The notes below the pieces were generated by a model, which saw only the letters and a program-made list of their open reading frames with translations, had not been told where the DNA came from and did no database searches. The position numbers and the translations under genes are program-made. Of a stretch of DNA of 64,000 bases, positions 60,381-64,000 are shown piece by piece. The DNA is taken from the NCBI GenBank assembly GCA_017590115.1, contig JAGGNK010012559.1, forward strand, positions 6,302,789 to 6,366,788. Direction: 5' to 3'. The DNA is from Montifringilla adamsi. Lineage: Eukaryota > Chordata > Aves > Passeriformes > Passeridae. The number at the start of each line of letters is the position of its first letter. The first letter of the stretch is position 1.

Positions 60381-61870
60381 GGTTGGGGTTGTTTCTGACT
60401 GTAGCCAAAGTGAAGCTGCTCGTGGAGCCAGCCCTCTAGCAGCAGTGCACGTTTGTCCTGAATTGTCCCTCACTCTGGACTTGATCCCTCCTTCCACCAG
60501 GGGCTGGTTGTGCCGGGTTAGTTAAAAGCCAGAAGCTGCAAGAATGGGTTAGAGCAGAATTTGCACGGTGGTTTTGCCTAAAGAGGAACATTCTTTACCG
60601 ATTTCCATGGTTGGAAGTTTCCAAGGAATTTCCAATTCCTTTAGTGGTGACAAAGACTCTTTGGTGGGACTTCATGTTTAGAAGCCTTTGTGTCTAAGAA
60701 ATTGGGAGGCACAGTTGATTTTTGTCTGATTTTTATTATATATATTTTGCAGTAGGTCTACAAATCTTGGGAGATTTTGCTTTATTCCAGGGTCAGTTTC
60801 AAACTGGAGGCTGGATCTACCTGTACAGTGCTGGGGTCAATAGTCTGTAGTGCTAAGAATAGTTAATATTTATTTGTTTATTATTTATTTTTTTAATATT
60901 TGAATGAGTTCACTGTCATATCCATGGGGACTGGGAGTCTGGGGATGTGATCAGTTGTGGCTAATGCTCAAAATGTGATCTGGAATGAGAATTTGGGCTT
61001 CTTAATCCTTTGTCTGTGATTCCGTGGTAATTTAAAGGTTGCCAGAGCCTTTGTAGTTGTGGAATACCTGTTAAGCAACAAAAACTAGCAAAGGGGAAGG
61101 AGGAAGGGCTCTTGGAGCCTTCTTGGCCAAGCAAAGACACAAGATCTGGGAGAGCTTTGAGCATTTTGCAGCATCCAGTTGCCAAATCAAGCACTTTCCT
61201 GGAAAGAGACACCTTGGGGTCCTGCATTCCTGTTGGACTGGGTTTTATCCAGGCCTGTTACCCAAGGTCTGATTTCTTGGATGATTTTCCTCGCCTGTAT
61301 TTTTTAAGAAGTAAAGTTAAGATGTTCCACAAGGTAGAAGAAGCTGGCACAGAGGAGTCTCTGTTGAAAAACAGAGTTTTTAACAGTCTGTTAAGGAGTG
61401 GTGGTCTTGGGGGGGGTTTGGATGTTCCTTCTCTCTGTTTATACAGAGGGGTTAGAGGGTATTAATGGTTTTGCAGTGACTGATTTAGCTCTAAATTGGC
61501 CTCTTGGTGTGGGTTATTTATGGCTGTAGGTGGGAGATCTGGATCCTTCCATGCACATGCATTTTTCCACGTGTGTCCTTGAGGTTGTTTGGTGTTGTTG
61601 GAAGAGAAAGGAGCTGATTAGAAATTAACCATAACTAGAGGTAGGAAATGTGACAAAAAGACTCCCAAAAGAGCAGTGGGGTGTTTGTCACTTGGGAGGT
61701 GACATAGTGGGGTCCTAAGAGCCAAATCCCACGGCCCTCAAAGAGGGAGACAAGAAATGTGCCTGGCAGGGAGGAAGAGGAGGAAGCTGGATGGTGCTTG
61801 GAGAGGGGAGGCTGTGGGCAGAGCCTGGGCATGTTGTGGGGGAGCTCTGAGAAGGGTGGAAGGTGCTGAG

Positions 61871-61990
61871 GTGTGCTGGGACAGTGTCCCTGTGTGTTTT
61901 GGGGTGTGCTGGGACAGTGTCCCTGTGTGTTTTGGGGTGTGCTGGGACAGTGTCCCTGTGTGTTTTGGGGTGTTGGGACAGTGTCCCTGT
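61871..61990. repeat. 33-bp minisatellite
   Basis: Nearly identical units GTGTGCTGGGACAGTGTCCC plus TGTGTGTTTTGGG starting at 61871, 61904 and 61937, then a shortened unit from 61970. Confidence 0.95.
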
Positions 61991-62019
61991 GTCTTTTGAG
62001 GATGGACTTGGAAGCAGCC

Positions 62020-62340
62020 TGAGGCCGTTCCCTCTGCTCCTGTCCCTGTTCCCTGTTCCCAGCCCGACCCCCCGGCTGTCCCCTCCTGGCAGGAGCTGTG
62101 CAGAGCCACAAGGTCCCCCTGAGCCCCCTTTTCTCCAGGCTGAGCCCCTTCCCAGCTCCCTCAGCCTCTCCTGGGGCTCCAGCCCCTTCCCAGCTCTGTT
62201 CCCTTCCCTGGACACGCTCCTGCTCCTCAGTCTCTCTCCTGAAATTTGGGGAAGCAGCTCAGAAACCTCTCAGAGCTGCAGAGTCAGCAGCTCCACCTGC
62301 CCTTGTGCCCAGATGCTGCTGCTTCCTCCCCTTCCTGTCC
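62020..62340 (-). mobile_element. CR1 LINE fragment, antisense
   Basis: Contains TTTTCTCCAGGCTGAGCCCC, CCCAGCTCCCTCAGCCTCTCC and CCCTTCCCTGGACACGCTCC, all characteristic of antisense CR1. Confidence 0.75.
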
Positions 62341-62369
62341 TTGGCAGCCATTCCTCAGGGAAGTTGTTG

Positions 62370-62490
62370 TTGTGGCTGCCCCTGGATCCCTGGCAGTGCC
62401 CAGGGCCAGGCTGGACAGGGCTTGGAGCAGCCTGGGACAGTGGGAGGTGTCCCTGCCATGGCAGGGTGGGACACGAGGGCCACTGGAAGC
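62370..62490 (+). mobile_element. CR1 LINE fragment, 3' region
   Basis: TGGATCCCTGGCAGTGCCCA, GGCTGGACAGGGCTTGGAGC and GGAGGTGTCCCTGCCATGGC match CR1 sense sequence. It lies in the opposite direction to the adjacent fragment. Confidence 0.75.
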
Positions 62491-63424
62491 CCTCCCATGG
62501 CAGCAGAGAATCAGATGAGGGTTGCCAGGACTCCTGTTTGTTGCAGTGTTTCTGTGAAATGCTCTTGTTTCAATGAATCAGCATTTCCTCATTTAGAAGA
62601 GGAAAATTTTGGCTTGTTCTGCTTGGAAATGTTTTGAAACTAGAAGGTTACATAGGACAAAATGGGTGTTTGAAATTTTGTTTTTATTCTATTTGTTATT
62701 TTAAAGGGAACTGTGGGAATGCCTAAATGGGCCAGGCTGTGGGAGGGAAGCTGGGGGAATTGCAGCATTTCCCAGGGACTGCCTGATCCTTTGCTAGGCA
62801 GCCTGTCCAGCTCAGGGTTGGGACCATCTCTCTGCAATTTGAATATTTTTTAGCAGAAGTAGCCAATTCCATGGGGTTTCAATTATTTAGGTTAGTACTT
62901 TAAACTCCATTAAGAGTGTGCAAAACTCTTAATTTCTCCTGGAAATTCGATTTTAACTGGTCACCTCTTTTCTCTTGCTGAGGTAATTAGGTGTTCATTT
63001 GTGACCTCATGGTTGGCTGTTGTGGTTTCCAAGGAATGTTGATGCCCTTTTGGATATTTTAGGGGTGTTTTGCTGATAATCCAATGTAGTAAATGAGAGA
63101 GAAGATGTGGCCAAAAGCATCAATGCTGTGTTCATTCACAGTATAACCTTTGTTGGTTGTAGAGTTTGGGAAACATGACATTGGACATGAATGGTGGGAG
63201 GGAAGCCTGGGACAGGAAACTGCCCTGGGCTCACAGGGTCTCTGCTGGGATAGAAACATGGATTTTCCAGGCTGATATACTCCTGGAATTCTGCTCATCC
63301 TGAATTTCTCCACAAACTGGGAACGGCCTTGAGTCAGACATTCATTCTTCCATTGTTCCTTCCCTGAGTTTCTTCAGGAGCCTTTATTCCAAACTTCCCA
63401 GCTCTTAGCCACTGCTGTTTCTGG

Positions 63425-63866
63425 GAGCTTGGTGTGTGTGAGTGGCCTGACGTGGTGTCCCCACCATGTCCCTGCTGTCCTGCCGGTAACTGGGCACAGT
63501 GTGAGTGGCCTAGCGTGGTGGCCCCACCGTGTCCCCTGCTGTCCAGCAGGTAGTGGCACAGCGTGAGGGGCCTGACGTGGTGTCCCCCCCATGTCCCTGC
63601 TGTCCTGCCGGTAACTGGGCACAGTGTGAGTGGCCTAGCGTGGTGGCCCCACCGTGTCCCCTGCTGTCCAGCAGGTAGTGGCACAGCGTGAGGGGCCTGA
63701 CGTGGTGTCCCCAACGTGTCCCCAGCTGTCCTGCAGGTAGTGGCACAGTGTGAGTGGCCTAGTGTGTGGTGTCCCCACCATGTCCCTGCTGTCCTGCAGG
63801 TAACTGGGCACAGTGTGAGTGGCCTGACGTGGTGTCCCCACCGTGTCCCCTGCTGTCCTGCAGGTA
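63425..63866. repeat. 62-63-bp minisatellite with 125-bp higher-order unit
   Basis: About seven units of GTGTGAGTGGCCTGACGTGG plus TGTCCCCACCGTGTCCCCTGCTGTCCTGCAGGTAACTGGGCACA. Two unit types alternate (GGTAACTGGG and GGTAGTGG endings), giving a 125-bp dimer that repeats at 63485 and 63610. It ends about 100 bp before the WDTC1 start codon. Confidence 0.95.
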
Positions 63867-63966
63867 ACTGTTGAACGCCCTCGGCGCGGATCCTGGCCCG
63901 GCTGGGATGCTTGGATGCACAGCAGCTCTTCCCACAGCTTCTCTTCGTCTGCCCCACTGCAAGAAG

Positions 63967-64000
63967 ATGGCAAAAGCCAACATCACCAGAGACATCATCC
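63967..64000 (+). CDS. WDTC1: WDTC1, first coding exon, 5' end only
   Basis: WDTC1 is a WD40- and TPR-repeat protein (adipose homologue) that serves as a substrate receptor for CUL4-DDB1 ubiquitin ligase and restrains fat storage. Only 34 nt lie in the window. They encode MAKANITRDII, which matches the start of vertebrate WDTC1 (human MAKVNITRDLI, recalled from knowledge). The acceptor is probably the CTTCTCTTCGTCTGCCCCACTGCAAG tract ending at 63963, leaving AAG before the ATG. Location head to head with SLC9A1 agrees with the human order. The WD40 and TPR domains are beyond the edge, so the match rests on 11 residues plus synteny. Confidence 0.82.
   Translation, partial: MAKANITRDII

Larger units (their letters stand above)
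58104..63963 (+). other. WDTC1: WDTC1 intron 1 (probable)
   Basis: 5.9 kb between the candidate non-coding exon 1 donor and the acceptor before the first coding exon. It is GC-rich to about 58800, then AT-richer (60590-61060). It holds CR1 fragments, a 33-bp minisatellite (61871-61990) and a 125-bp higher-order repeat (63425-63866). No coding exon recognised. Confidence 0.65.

Overview
The window is vertebrate, almost certainly avian, nuclear DNA. The evidence is intron-split genes with GT-AG junctions, repeated CR1-type LINE fragments (the usual bird retrotransposon) and no Alu or L1, compact introns, high GC, and many GC-rich minisatellites typical of a microchromosome. The gene order WDTC1 - SLC9A1 - TENT5B matches human 1p36.11. 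I cannot tell the bird order from the sequence.

Three genes are supported. (1) TENT5B (FAM46B), minus strand: coding exons 19529-19705 and 14768-15787, predicted 398 aa, non-canonical poly(A) polymerase family, with a likely 3' UTR to about 12400. (2) SLC9A1 (NHE1, the housekeeping Na+/H+ exchanger), minus strand: all 12 coding exons between 53851 and 28802 keep frame through every junction and give 802 aa. (3) WDTC1, plus strand: CpG-island promoter, a likely non-coding exon 1 ending at 58103, and the first 11 codons at 63967-64000. The rest of WDTC1 lies outside the window. SLC9A1 and WDTC1 start head to head about 4 kb apart; TENT5B follows SLC9A1 tail to head.

Layout: 1-12.4 kb is GC-rich intergenic DNA with CR1 fragments, two minisatellites and no recognisable gene. 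12.4-20.2 kb is TENT5B and its CpG-island promoter. 20.2-24.5 kb is intergenic. 24.56-27.57 kb is a nearly perfect two-copy tandem duplication of about 1.5 kb that carries a candidate SLC9A1 poly(A) site. 27.1-53.9 kb is SLC9A1, with a 17 kb first intron. 53.9-57.6 kb is the divergent intergenic region. 57.6-64 kb is the WDTC1 promoter, exon 1, intron 1 and the start of its coding sequence. A 57-base run of N (57906-57962) interrupts the WDTC1 CpG island.

The genes are ordinary conserved vertebrate genes that share a neighbourhood and not an evident pathway. I found no sign of a new biological system. The unusual material is structural: a series of two-copy direct duplications (68 bp to 1.5 kb), one of which copies the acceptor and about two-thirds of SLC9A1 exon 8, and several minisatellites, including one whose units resemble splice sites just before the first coding exon of WDTC1. 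Some of these could be assembly artefacts.
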